The notes under the pieces are model-generated. The model saw only the letters and a list, made by a program, of their open reading frames with translations, was not told the origin of the DNA and ran no database searches. Of a stretch of 6,284 nucleotides of DNA, positions 1 through 6,227 are shown piece after piece (the first letter of the stretch is position 1; the number at the start of each line of letters is the position of its first letter). The stretch comes from an uncultured Pseudomonas sp. Lineage in GTDB: Bacteria; Pseudomonadota; Gammaproteobacteria; Pseudomonadales; Pseudomonadaceae. Made by a program: the position numbers and the translations under genes. The stretch is taken from the NCBI GenBank assembly GCA_946886875.1, contig CAMPJN010000233.1:1-6284 (forward strand), read 5' to 3'.

Positions 1-15
1 CTCACAAAGAGGGAA

Positions 16-44
16 CGGGGAGAAGAGCTAAGCCCTTCTCCCCG
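16..44 (-). terminator. Hairpin terminator after fliC
   Basis: A perfect 10-bp inverted repeat (cggggagaag at 16-25, cttctccccg at 35-44) with a 9-nt loop begins 20 bases past the fliC stop codon. In the minus-strand transcript the GC-rich stem is followed by TTCCCTCTTTG, a pyrimidine-rich stretch with only a weak T run. Stem strength and position fit an intrinsic terminator ending the fliC transcript. The poor U-tract means it may act partly as a 3' stabilising hairpin. Confidence 0.8.
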
Positions 45-63
45 CAGTCTAGCGCTTTTGCCC

Positions 64-1551
64 TTAGCCGAGCAGGCTAAGTACAGCCTGTGGCAACTGG
101 TTGGCCTGGGCCAGAATCGCGGTACCGGCTTGCTGCAGGATCTGATTCTTGGTCAGTTCCGAGGTTTCAGCGGCGAAGTCGGTGTCGCGGATCCGGCTGC
201 GGGCAGCCGAGGCGTTCTCTGCAATGTTCTGCAGGTTGGAGATGGTGTTCTCGAAGCGGTTCTGCACCGCACCGAGCTGGGCACGCTGGCTGTCGATGTT
301 GGAGATCGCACCGTTGACCACACCCAGGGCGTTCTGTGCGCCTTCGGCGGTGCTGATATCGATATCCGCTACCGAGTTCAGCTCACTGAAGCCATCGGTA
401 CCGATGGTGGCATCCAGGTTGGTCATCGAGAAGGCATCCGCCGCTTCGAGACGAACCACACCGTCAGCGCGGGCGCCGCCTGCTGCTGCGATGGTTGCCG
501 CCGCGCCGACTGCATCACCGGTTTCGGTTCCCTCGAAGTCGTAGGACTGCAGGGTTGCGCCATCCGCAGCACCGTCCTGGAAGGCATCGATGATGACGGC
601 ATCGCCACGCTCGCTGACCAGTTCGATGGTGTCGCCCAAGGAGCGTGCGGCGATACCGGTGCTGCCGGTTTCCTTGTTGATCGCGTCAGCCAGGGCCGAA
701 AGATCGGTGGCGTCGGTGATGTTGGCGGAGATGGTCACCCCGGAGTTGGCATCGGTGTTGTTCGAGCCGTACAGGGTGAACGAGGTGGTACCGCTGGACA
801 CACCGGACAGCTGCGCCACGGTGCGGGCATTAGCGGTGACACCGGTGGTGTCGGACTTGCTGTTGATCGCCTGGGAAACTTCACGAGCGCTGGAGCCTGC
901 GGAGTAGGTGAAATCCGCAGTGCCCAGTTTGCCGGTGATGGTACCGCTGGCGCCCTGGTAGCCCTGGCCGGAAGCGGTCAGATCACTGAAGCCGGAAGCC
1001 GAAGCGGCTGCGGCAACGCCCGAACTGTCGAAACGGTTGACACCGATGCGGCTGGCGTCGGCGGAGCCGATCGATACGTTGATGGTCTCGTAGGCGTTAG
1101 CACCTACCTGGAAGCTCTGGGAGCCGAAGGTACCGTCGAGGATCTTGCGACCACCGAAGCTGGTGGTGTCGGCGATGCGATCCAGTTCCTGTTGCAGCTG
1201 GGCGACTTCGCCTTGCAGAGCGGCACGCTCGGTGGCGCCGTTGGAACCGTTGGCCGATTGCAGAGCGAGGTCACGCATACGCTGCAGCAAACCGGTGGAC
1301 TGTTGCAGCGCGCCTTCAGCGGTTTGCGACAGGGAGATACCGTCGTTGGAGTTACGTACCGCTACGTTCAAGCCATTGATCTGGCTGGTCAGGCGGTTGG
1401 AGATTTGCAGACCGGCGGCATCGTCTTTAGCGCTGTTGATGCGGAAACCGGTGGACAAACGCTGCAGCGAAGTATCCAGGCCTTTGGATGAAGACCCCAG
1501 GTTACGCTGAGTGTTGAGGGACGCTACGTTGGTGTTGACTGTAAGGGCCAT
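64..1551 (-). CDS. fliC: Flagellin, the flagellar filament protein
   Basis: This 495-aa protein is the filament subunit, exported through the flagellar type III system and polymerised under the FliD cap. Residues 1-140 are the conserved D0/D1 helices (start [34 protein letters not shown] near 41-54; [17 protein letters not shown] near 88-104, the TLR5-recognised segment). Residues about 141-400 are the variable surface domains. They hold two flagellin hook IN-like motifs (near 224-243 and 284-303) and an Ala/Gly-rich stretch (341-364). Residues 401-495 are the C-terminal D1/D0 helices, ending [18 protein letters not shown]. There is no Cys or Trp, as is usual for flagellins. The length is close to P. 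aeruginosa FliC. The ATG at 1551 is chosen because the protein then starts MALTVNT, as in Pseudomonas, and a GGAGG lies 8 nt upstream. A TTG at 1566 would overlap that ribosome binding site. The gene is probably driven by the FliA promoter at 1653-1679 and is probably O-glycosylated by the upstream enzymes. Confidence 0.97.
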   Translation of the reverse strand: MALTVNTNVASLNTQRNLGSSSKGLDTSLQRLSTGFRINSAKDDAAGLQISNRLTSQINGLNVAVRNSNDGISLSQTAEGALQQSTGLLQRMRDLALQSANGSNGATERAALQGEVAQLQQELDRIADTTSFGGRKILDGTFGSQSFQVGANAYETINVSIGSADASRIGVNRFDSSGVAAAASASGFSDLTASGQGYQGASGTITGKLGTADFTYSAGSSAREVSQAINSKSDTTGVTANARTVAQLSGVSSGTTSFTLYGSNNTDANSGVTISANITDATDLSALADAINKETGSTGIAARSLGDTIELVSERGDAVIIDAFQDGAADGATLQSYDFEGTETGDAVGAAATIAAAGGARADGVVRLEAADAFSMTNLDATIGTDGFSELNSVADIDISTAEGAQNALGVVNGAISNIDSQRAQLGAVQNRFENTISNLQNIAENASAARSRIRDTDFAAETSELTKNQILQQAGTAILAQANQLPQAVLSLLG

Positions 1552-1559
1552 GGTAATTG

Positions 1560-1564
1560 CCTCC
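1560..1564 (-). promoter_or_regulatory. fliC ribosome binding site
   Basis: The minus strand reads TTTGGAGGCAATTACC before ATG, so a full GGAGG sits 8 nt upstream of the ATG at 1551. This decides the fliC start, because the in-frame TTG at 1566 lies immediately before the GGAGG and would place the ribosome binding site inside the coding sequence. A TCC lies shortly upstream and could pair weakly with GGA, but the stem would be only 3 bp. Confidence 0.9.
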
Positions 1565-1586
1565 AAAGGACCGTGCTACTTAGTTT

Positions 1587-1625
1587 GTCTGAGCCTGCGA
1601 GCTTTGGGTCTGCTTTTGCTCAGAC
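1587..1625 (-). repeat. Inverted repeats in the fliC leader
   Basis: Within the predicted 5' untranslated region of fliC, gtctgagc (1587-1594) and gctcagac (1618-1625) form a perfect 8-bp inverted repeat around a 23-nt loop. A shorter 5-bp hairpin, gtctg (1608-1612) with cagac (1621-1625) around an 8-nt loop, uses the same 1621-1625 arm, so the two structures exclude each other. The pairing is seen directly. Any role in mRNA stability or translation of fliC is inference. Confidence 0.55.
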
Positions 1626-1652
1626 GCCCCATTAAGTTCGCATTCGTACTTT

Positions 1653-1679
1653 GTATCGGCGCTCCTTTGGGAAGCTTTA
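1653..1679 (-). promoter_or_regulatory. Sigma-28 (FliA) promoter of fliC
   Basis: On the minus strand TAAAGCTT (1679-1672), an 11-nt spacer and GCCGATAC (1660-1653) match the FliA consensus TAAAGTTT-N11-GCCGATAA at 14 of 16 positions with the exact spacing. Transcription should begin near 1645, giving a leader of roughly 95 nt before the fliC ATG. FliA-dependent, late-class expression after FlgM export is the known mode for flagellin in Pseudomonas and enterics. No other strong promoter was seen between the glycosyltransferase gene and fliC. Confidence 0.92.
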
Positions 1680-1681
1680 GC

Positions 1682-1696
1682 AACTTGCTTGAAGTT
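1682..1696. repeat. Palindrome next to the fliC -35 element
   Basis: AACTT-GCTTG-AAGTT (1682-1696) is a 5-bp-arm inverted repeat ending two bases upstream of the TAAA of the FliA promoter. An A/T run (1695-1701) flanks it. The location would suit an operator or an activator contact site, but the arms are short and AT-rich, so chance is possible. It does not resemble the FleQ site as I remember it. Confidence 0.35.
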
Positions 1697-1705
1697 TTTT
1701 TCTGC

Positions 1706-1769
1706 TTTCCCGACAGATAGTTAGCGTCGGAAAAGCGGGAAAAAAGCGTATTTGCCGAGTTTCCGACAG
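1706..1769. repeat. Three GTCGG(G)AAA motifs upstream of the fliC promoter
   Basis: The minus strand carries CTGTCGGAAA (1769-1760) and CTGTCGGGAAA (1716-1706) as direct copies. Between them, in inverse orientation, the plus strand reads GTCGGAAA (1726-1733). The 1726-1733 and 1760-1767 copies form a perfect 8-bp inverted repeat around 26 nt. The cluster lies between the glycosyltransferase stop and the FliA promoter, where regulator sites or a transcript 3' end could occur. No known regulator is recognised. Confidence 0.4.
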
Positions 1770-1793
1770 GCATTTTGCAATCATTGCGGCCCA

Positions 1794-1819
1794 TTCTGGC
1801 TCATCCAAACCCGCCAGAA
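1794..1819 (-). terminator. Weak hairpin after the glycosyltransferase gene
   Basis: ttctggc (1794-1800) and gccagaa (1813-1819) form a perfect 7-bp stem around a 12-nt loop, starting one base beyond the TAG stop of the glycosyltransferase gene. The minus-strand sequence after the stem is TGGGCCGC, with no U-tract, so this is at best a weak or factor-assisted terminator or a 3'-end stabilising hairpin. Read-through into fliC is possible. Confidence 0.4.
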
Positions 1820-1820
1820 C

Positions 1821-4800
1821 CTAGTCAGGTAACCAGGCCGCACGCCAGGCTTCGACATTGCGCCCCTGCAACAGCCACTTATCCATCACCTGAGCGCGCA
1901 GCTCATCGCCCATTCTGGCCGTCGCATCCAGATCGGTGATGTGCATGCGAATCGCATCCACCCAATCCTTGAAGCGGTTCTTCACCCGGGTGACCGGCAA
2001 ATCGCCGCGGTAGCACAGCACATCGCTACAGATCACCGGATAACCACAGGCGCCGTATTCGAGCAGACGCAGGTTGCTCTTGCAGTCGTTGAACAGGTTC
2101 TGTTCGACCGGCGCCAGCGCCAGATCGAGATCCAGAGCAGCCAACGCCGCGGGGTAATCATCTATATCGACACCTATATGGATTTCATGCACGTAGGGGC
2201 GAATTTTTTCTGGGCACATGCCGAAGAACACCCATTCGACCTCGCCCGCCAATTCGCGGATCACATCGGCGATCAACTCCAGGTCGCCTCTGTGCCCCAT
2301 GCCACCGGCCCATCCCACGCGGGGTTTGTTGCCACGCTGGCGCCGACTGGAAAGCCCCTGCCACCACTGCACCGGCAAACGGTTCTCGATCACCCGTATA
2401 TCCGGATGGAAACCGGACAGTGCATCGGCAAGCGGCGCGGTGGACACCACGAAGCGGTCGACATAGCTCAGGCCGCGGCGCATCGACTTGATGATGTCCT
2501 TGGGCATCTTGTGAAAGCTTTTGATCGGCAAGTTGGGCAGGTAGTCGTCCAGTTCGTAGACCTTGAAGGCACGGGAGAACTGCTTGATACGCTGCATGGC
2601 CTCCAGCCGCTCATCGCCGATCTGCCGCTGCAGCACTATCACATCGGGGTCGTAGCGCTGCAGATCGACCACCTGCAACAACCCCTCCGAGAGCATGCCA
2701 TCGACCAGTGCTGCGTCGCGCAAGGCCTGGAAGGGTTTGATGATGCGGTAGTTGCCGCAGCCCCAGGGGTCGGCCGGGTGCGCCAGGATCACGGGTAACG
2801 GCCGCCAGGACAGCGGCCGCCACGTCAGGCCGGGGTCCGGTTCGATTTCAAAGCCTTTACCGTTCAACGAGAGGTTGCGGTTATAGGCCGGATCGCTGGC
2901 CAGCGTCGGCAACCACTTGGCGTACATGGCGTCCTGCTCGCCGGCGAAGCGCTTGCGCTTGGCCTCTAGCGAGGCCGGGTCGACTTTCTTCTGACTGACG
3001 CTGCCCTCATGCAACAGCACGGCATGGGGCGTCCAGACGTTGAGATAACCCGCCGCACCGACCTTCAAGCACAGATCGATATCGTTGTAGGAAACCTTGA
3101 ACGCCTGCTCGTCCATACCCTCCACCTGGTCGTAGACCGACTTGCGGATCATCAGGCAGGCGGCGGTCACCGCGCTGTAGTTCTGATCGATCTGCAAGCG
3201 CTGCATATAGCCGGGCGCGTCCATCGGTTCGCCGATAAAGGGGTGATCGGCCGGGCCGCGCAGGCCGAGCAACACCCCGGCGTGCTGGATGCGCCCGTCC
3301 GGATAGAGCAGCTTGGCGCCGACGATGCCGACCTCGGGGCGCTGGGCGTGGTTGAGCAATTCGTCCAGCCAGTCCTCGCGGATGATCGCAGTGTCGTTGT
3401 TGAGCAGCACCAGGTACTCGCCGCGCGCCTGGGCCACGGCCATGTTGTTGATCGCCGCGTAGTTGAACGGGTGCGGATAACGCAGCACGCGCAACTGCGC
3501 CTCGCCCAGGCTTTCGATGCCGGCCAGCCACTCGCAGGCCTCGGGGGTTTCGCTGTTGTTGTCGACGATCAGCAGTTCGTAATGCGGGTAGCGGGTTTTT
3601 TCCAGCAGGCTTTCCACGCAGCGTTGCAGGATCGGCAACTGGTCCTTGGTCGGAATGATGATGGAGACCAGCGGCTGCGCCTGATGCCCGTAGCGGATGC
3701 GGTAACGACCCGGCAGATGCTGCAGCAGCTCGGCCTGATAACCGCGACTGGCCAGATGCCGCAGGATGGCCGCGCGCTCCGCCGGCTGATCTTCGAGCCG
3801 AGGGGCATCGGTGATGACCAGGGGTTCGTCGATATGGCCGAAGCCGGTCAAACCGCCCTGCTCGATCAAGCGCAAGATCAGCTCGAATTCCAAGGCCCCT
3901 GCGTACTCGGCAGCGAAGCCACCGGCTTCGATGATGACATCGCGGCGCAGCAGCCAGTGCCGCGCCATCCCCGCCGGAAAGCTGAGCAACATGTCCAGAT
4001 TGAAACCGGGGCGAAATGCCGGCCCCAGCCCATTGGCCGAGCGCAACAGCTCGTCGCCATAAACCGCCCGACAAGCGCCGCCGCCATGCACCAGCTCCAG
4101 TGCCATCATCAGCAAGCCGCTGGCGGTGAACTGGTCGCCGGCCTGGGCCAGCACCGCCCAGTCGAAATCCGCCTCGGCGAGCAGTTGGTTAAGCGCCTCG
4201 ACATGCCCGGCAGCCGTCACGCCCTGGCAGCGCACGCGGGGATCGGCGACCTTGAGATCGGCCGCCGCGCCGGTACTCAGCACCATTACCTGCAGGCGCG
4301 CGTAGCGATGCTCCAGCGCAGCCAGGCTGTCGAGCGTCGCCCGTACTTTGTCAGTGTCGCCTTGCAGGTCCAGCAACAGGATGCCGAAGGTCGGCCCACC
4401 TCGGTTGGCCTCCAGGTACTCAGCGATCATGCGTTCCTGCACCGCCGTGGGCAGGCGCATGTCCAGCCACATGCGAATGCCATCGCGCGCCGGTTCCTGC
4501 AGCACCCCGCCGGCATCGCGCAGCGGCGCCAGCCCGCTCGGGGTTAGGGCTACGCTGTTAACCGCCTGACGCGCTTCGGCGCGCTTGGCCGTCTCGGCCA
4601 GGCGATCACGCAGCGGAAAATCCTGCCACGCCTCCGCTGGGCTGCCGAGCGCGCGGCACCGCACCTGGGCATCCGGGCGTGGGTGGTACAGGCCCATGGC
4701 ATGGACCTGCGCGGTGAACACCTGCACGCCCTTCTGCCACAACGGCAACATATCGCCCTGCTGCTGGCGCTGCTCGGCATGCTTGCGAAAGCACGACAAC

Positions 4801-5453
4801 GGCTCGCACAGATAAGCCAGGCTGCCGTGGCGCAGCACGTTCACGTACATCGCCAGGTCGTTGATCGCGCGCACCGTTTGCCCATTGAGGCAGCAGACGT
4901 TGGGTTTGATCTCGGCCAGATGGGCGCGGCGGAACATTACCGTGCTCGGCTCGCCGATAAAGTTCATCGGTGCATCGGCGAGGTAGGCGATCAGGTCGTC
5001 GCCGTTGAGGATGCTGTTCTGGTCGAACGGGCAGCAGGTCGCCGGCACGTCCGGCAGCGGCAGCCCGGATTCGTCGATCAACAAGCGCCGGCTGGTCAGC
5101 AGGCTGACGTCGGGGTTGGCCTCGAACGCCTCGACCATGCGCGCGATGCAGTCGTTGAGCAGAATGTCGTCGTCGTTGAGGAATTTGACGAATTCGCCCT
5201 CGGCCTCGACCACGCACTGGGTGTAGTTCATCAAGCCGCCGAGGCCAGGCTGGTTGCGGATCACCCTGATCGGATGGCGGCTGTGGCCGAGATGGCGCTC
5301 GAGAATGCGCTGGATACCCTCGTCCGGGCAGTCGTCGCTGACCAGGATTTCCAGCGGCTGGTAGCTCTGGGCCAGCGCGCTGAGCAGCGCCGCCTCGAAG
5401 TGCCGTGGTTTGAACGTGGGAATCACGATACTGACGAGGGGTTGTTTGCTCAC
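1821..5453 (-). CDS. Multi-module flagellin glycosyltransferase (FgtA/Fgt1-like)
   Basis: This 1210-aa, probably cytoplasmic protein should transfer sugars from nucleotide-sugar donors, most likely to flagellin. Four modules can be read. Module 1 (about 5-225) is a GT2 (GT-A) domain: PLVSIVIPTF at the start, then NDDD at 93-96 as the DXD metal/donor motif. Module 2 (about 354-550) keeps a GT2-like outline but has AQAGD (436-440) where a DXD is expected, so it looks degenerate. Module 3 (about 594-830) is a second intact GT2 domain of rhamnosyltransferase type: PLVSIIIPTK, LIVDNNS, LLNNDT (683-688), YNDIDLCLK (789-797) and LLHEGS (813-818). Module 4 (about 886-1208) is GT4-like (GT-B): WGCGNYR, VGWAGGMGHRGD (1046-1057) and KSNLRLLEYGACGYPVICSD (1125-1144), with the usual Glu in the donor site. 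The GTG start at 5453 is supported by AAGGA 8 nt upstream and by the GT2 strand beginning at residue 5. Size and position just upstream of fliC match P. aeruginosa FgtA and P. syringae Fgt1/Fgt2. Glycosyltransferase assignment is firm. Flagellin as target is inferred from context. Confidence 0.9.
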   Translation of the reverse strand: MSKQPLVSIVIPTFKPRHFEAALLSALAQSYQPLEILVSDDCPDEGIQRILERHLGHSRHPIRVIRNQPGLGGLMNYTQCVVEAEGEFVKFLNDDDILLNDCIARMVEAFEANPDVSLLTSRRLLIDESGLPLPDVPATCCPFDQNSILNGDDLIAYLADAPMNFIGEPSTVMFRRAHLAEIKPNVCCLNGQTVRAINDLAMYVNVLRHGSLAYLCEPLSCFRKHAEQRQQQGDMLPLWQKGVQVFTAQVHAMGLYHPRPDAQVRCRALGSPAEAWQDFPLRDRLAETAKRAEARQAVNSVALTPSGLAPLRDAGGVLQEPARDGIRMWLDMRLPTAVQERMIAEYLEANRGGPTFGILLLDLQGDTDKVRATLDSLAALEHRYARLQVMVLSTGAAADLKVADPRVRCQGVTAAGHVEALNQLLAEADFDWAVLAQAGDQFTASGLLMMALELVHGGGACRAVYGDELLRSANGLGPAFRPGFNLDMLLSFPAGMARHWLLRRDVIIEAGGFAAEYAGALEFELILRLIEQGGLTGFGHIDEPLVITDAPRLEDQPAERAAILRHLASRGYQAELLQHLPGRYRIRYGHQAQPLVSIIIPTKDQLPILQRCVESLLEKTRYPHYELLIVDNNSETPEACEWLAGIESLGEAQLRVLRYPHPFNYAAINNMAVAQARGEYLVLLNNDTAIIREDWLDELLNHAQRPEVGIVGAKLLYPDGRIQHAGVLLGLRGPADHPFIGEPMDAPGYMQRLQIDQNYSAVTAACLMIRKSVYDQVEGMDEQAFKVSYNDIDLCLKVGAAGYLNVWTPHAVLLHEGSVSQKKVDPASLEAKRKRFAGEQDAMYAKWLPTLASDPAYNRNLSLNGKGFEIEPDPGLTWRPLSWRPLPVILAHPADPWGCGNYRIIKPFQALRDAALVDGMLSEGLLQVVDLQRYDPDVIVLQRQIGDERLEAMQRIKQFSRAFKVYELDDYLPNLPIKSFHKMPKDIIKSMRRGLSYVDRFVVSTAPLADALSGFHPDIRVIENRLPVQWWQGLSSRRQRGNKPRVGWAGGMGHRGDLELIADVIRELAGEVEWVFFGMCPEKIRPYVHEIHIGVDIDDYPAALAALDLDLALAPVEQNLFNDCKSNLRLLEYGACGYPVICSDVLCYRGDLPVTRVKNRFKDWVDAIRMHITDLDATARMGDELRAQVMDKWLLQGRNVEAWRAAWLPD

Positions 5454-5461
5454 GGGAGATT

Positions 5462-5466
5462 TCCTT
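5462..5466 (-). promoter_or_regulatory. Ribosome binding site of the glycosyltransferase
   Basis: The minus strand reads TTAAGGAAATCTCCC before the GTG at 5453, placing AAGGA 8 nt upstream of the start. This supports the GTG start. The coding sequence then opens MSKQPLVSIVIPTF, as expected for a GT2 N-terminus. Confidence 0.7.
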
Positions 5467-5486
5467 AACGAATCTGTACGAATGGC

Positions 5487-5501
5487 GCGCAGGCCCTGCG
5501 C
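5487..5501. repeat. Short GC-rich palindrome between the WbqC and glycosyltransferase genes
   Basis: gcgcagg-c-cctgcgc (5487-5501) is a 7-bp-arm palindrome with a single central base, starting 6 bases past the stop of the WbqC-family gene. As RNA it could fold into a 5-bp GCGCA/TGCGC hairpin with a 5-nt loop. No U-tract follows and no promoter is visible in the remaining 33 bases before the next gene, so co-transcription is likely. It may be a processing or stabilising hairpin, or chance. Confidence 0.35.
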
Positions 5502-5507
5502 TTCATT

Positions 5508-6227
5508 TCAAGCGTCGAGAATATGGGAGTGGCTGCTCAGCACTTCGCGCACCCGCTGTGGGCTGTTCCACATCAAGACGTCGAGTATCGATAGCCCTGG
5601 TTCGAAGGCATAAGGACCGGTGTCGTAGCGGAATTCGTCGAATTGCAGAAAGCCGAGCCGAATGCCGTGACGGGCGAAATCCTGCGGATCGAAGAGGTCG
5701 CGGCCGCCAGGCGGATTCAGATAGAAGCTGGCCCCCAACTGCCGGCTGATCGCCGGCGCCCAGCCGCCGGGGCTGTCGATATGCTGCAACTCAAGGTCCA
5801 GCTCCGAGCAGATCGCATAGTCGAACGGCAGCTCGAGATAGGCGCAGACCGCCACCAGCCCCTGCACGTTGAGTTCGACCAGCGAATCGCTAACCACAGT
5901 GTCGAACGTGCGGTCCACCAACTGCACTACCTGCTCGTAGAACGGCGCCTTGCGCCGATAGTGAGTCAGCTTGCCGAGCACACTGGCGCGGGTCTTGGGC
6001 AGATCCTGCACACGGGCTTCGCGGGTAGTGATAGCGATGGAGGAATTGGCCAAGGGTACGTTGACGTAGTTCCAGCCTGCCTGCGGATGCAGCACGCGGT
6101 TGCGGCTCATCCAGGACTTGGGCGTGTACTGGCTGACATCGAACACAACCCAGCGCTCGGTATGGGCGATCAACGCGAAATGCCCGAGGTACGGGAAAAA
6201 GTACGGTTGCATGATGCCCAGCTTCAC
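5508..6227 (-). CDS. WbqC-family protein
   Basis: This 239-aa protein belongs to the WbqC-like family (Pfam PF08889), found mostly in O-antigen and other surface-glycan gene clusters and without a settled biochemical role that I can state. Family hallmarks, in order: the N-terminal GIMQPYFFPYLGHF (4-17), VVFDVSQY (27-34), W39-M-S-R-N-R, WNYVNVPL (52-59), KAPFYEQV (93-100), LNVQGLVAVCAYLELP (119-134), LGASFYLNPPGGRDLFD (164-180) and PGLSILDVLMWNSP (210-223). The length is normal for the family and the protein looks complete. No signal peptide or membrane segment is seen, so it is probably cytoplasmic. The GTG start overlaps the stop of the upstream gene (GTGA), and a strong GGAGG lies 6 nt upstream, suggesting translational coupling. 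Between a partial gene and the flagellin glycosyltransferase, it probably acts on the sugar donor, for example in modifying an amino sugar. That role is inference. Confidence 0.9.
   Translation of the reverse strand: MKLGIMQPYFFPYLGHFALIAHTERWVVFDVSQYTPKSWMSRNRVLHPQAGWNYVNVPLANSSIAITTREARVQDLPKTRASVLGKLTHYRRKAPFYEQVVQLVDRTFDTVVSDSLVELNVQGLVAVCAYLELPFDYAICSELDLELQHIDSPGGWAPAISRQLGASFYLNPPGGRDLFDPQDFARHGIRLGFLQFDEFRYDTGPYAFEPGLSILDVLMWNSPQRVREVLSSHSHILDA

Noticed and set aside
58..1491. A long plus-strand open frame (477 aa) antisense to almost all of fliC
   Set aside because: It exactly shadows a strongly supported flagellin gene, has no recognisable domain and no ribosome binding site at its start. 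Long antisense frames are common in GC-rich genes with biased codon use.
1549..1566. Extended flagellin start at a TTG at 1566, adding five residues
   Set aside because: The extension would translate through the GGAGG, and conserved flagellins begin MALTVNT, which matches the ATG at 1551.
1661..1670. AAAGGAG resembling a ribosome binding site on the minus strand
   Set aside because: It falls in the spacer of the FliA promoter, upstream of the predicted transcript start, with no start codon and coding frame behind it.
1682..1701. Plus-strand terminator formed by the AACTT/AAGTT hairpin plus T-run
   Set aside because: No plus-strand gene needs terminating here and the stem is only 5 AT-rich base pairs. 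A role beside the promoter is more plausible.
1511..1794. Small open frames in the fliC upstream region (plus 1511-1720, minus 1576-1794)
   Set aside because: They cover the FliA promoter and leader, have no domain or ribosome binding site, and differ in composition from the real genes here.
1552..1820. A sigma-54 promoter (GG-N10-GC) for fliC
   Set aside because: I found no convincing TGGCAC-N5-TTGC match, whereas the FliA promoter is near-consensus.
3009..4547. Plus-strand open frame of 512 aa opposite the glycosyltransferase, and a 285-aa one at 1941-2798
   Set aside because: Both lie fully within the glycosyltransferase gene on the other strand, are rich in Gln/His/Ala/Val without domain motifs, and start without a credible ribosome binding site.
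1821..5453. The large glycosyltransferase as an accidental fusion or assembly artefact of several genes
   Set aside because: The frame is continuous without stops, the modules are joined by ordinary linkers, and similarly large multi-module enzymes are known beside fliC in Pseudomonas.
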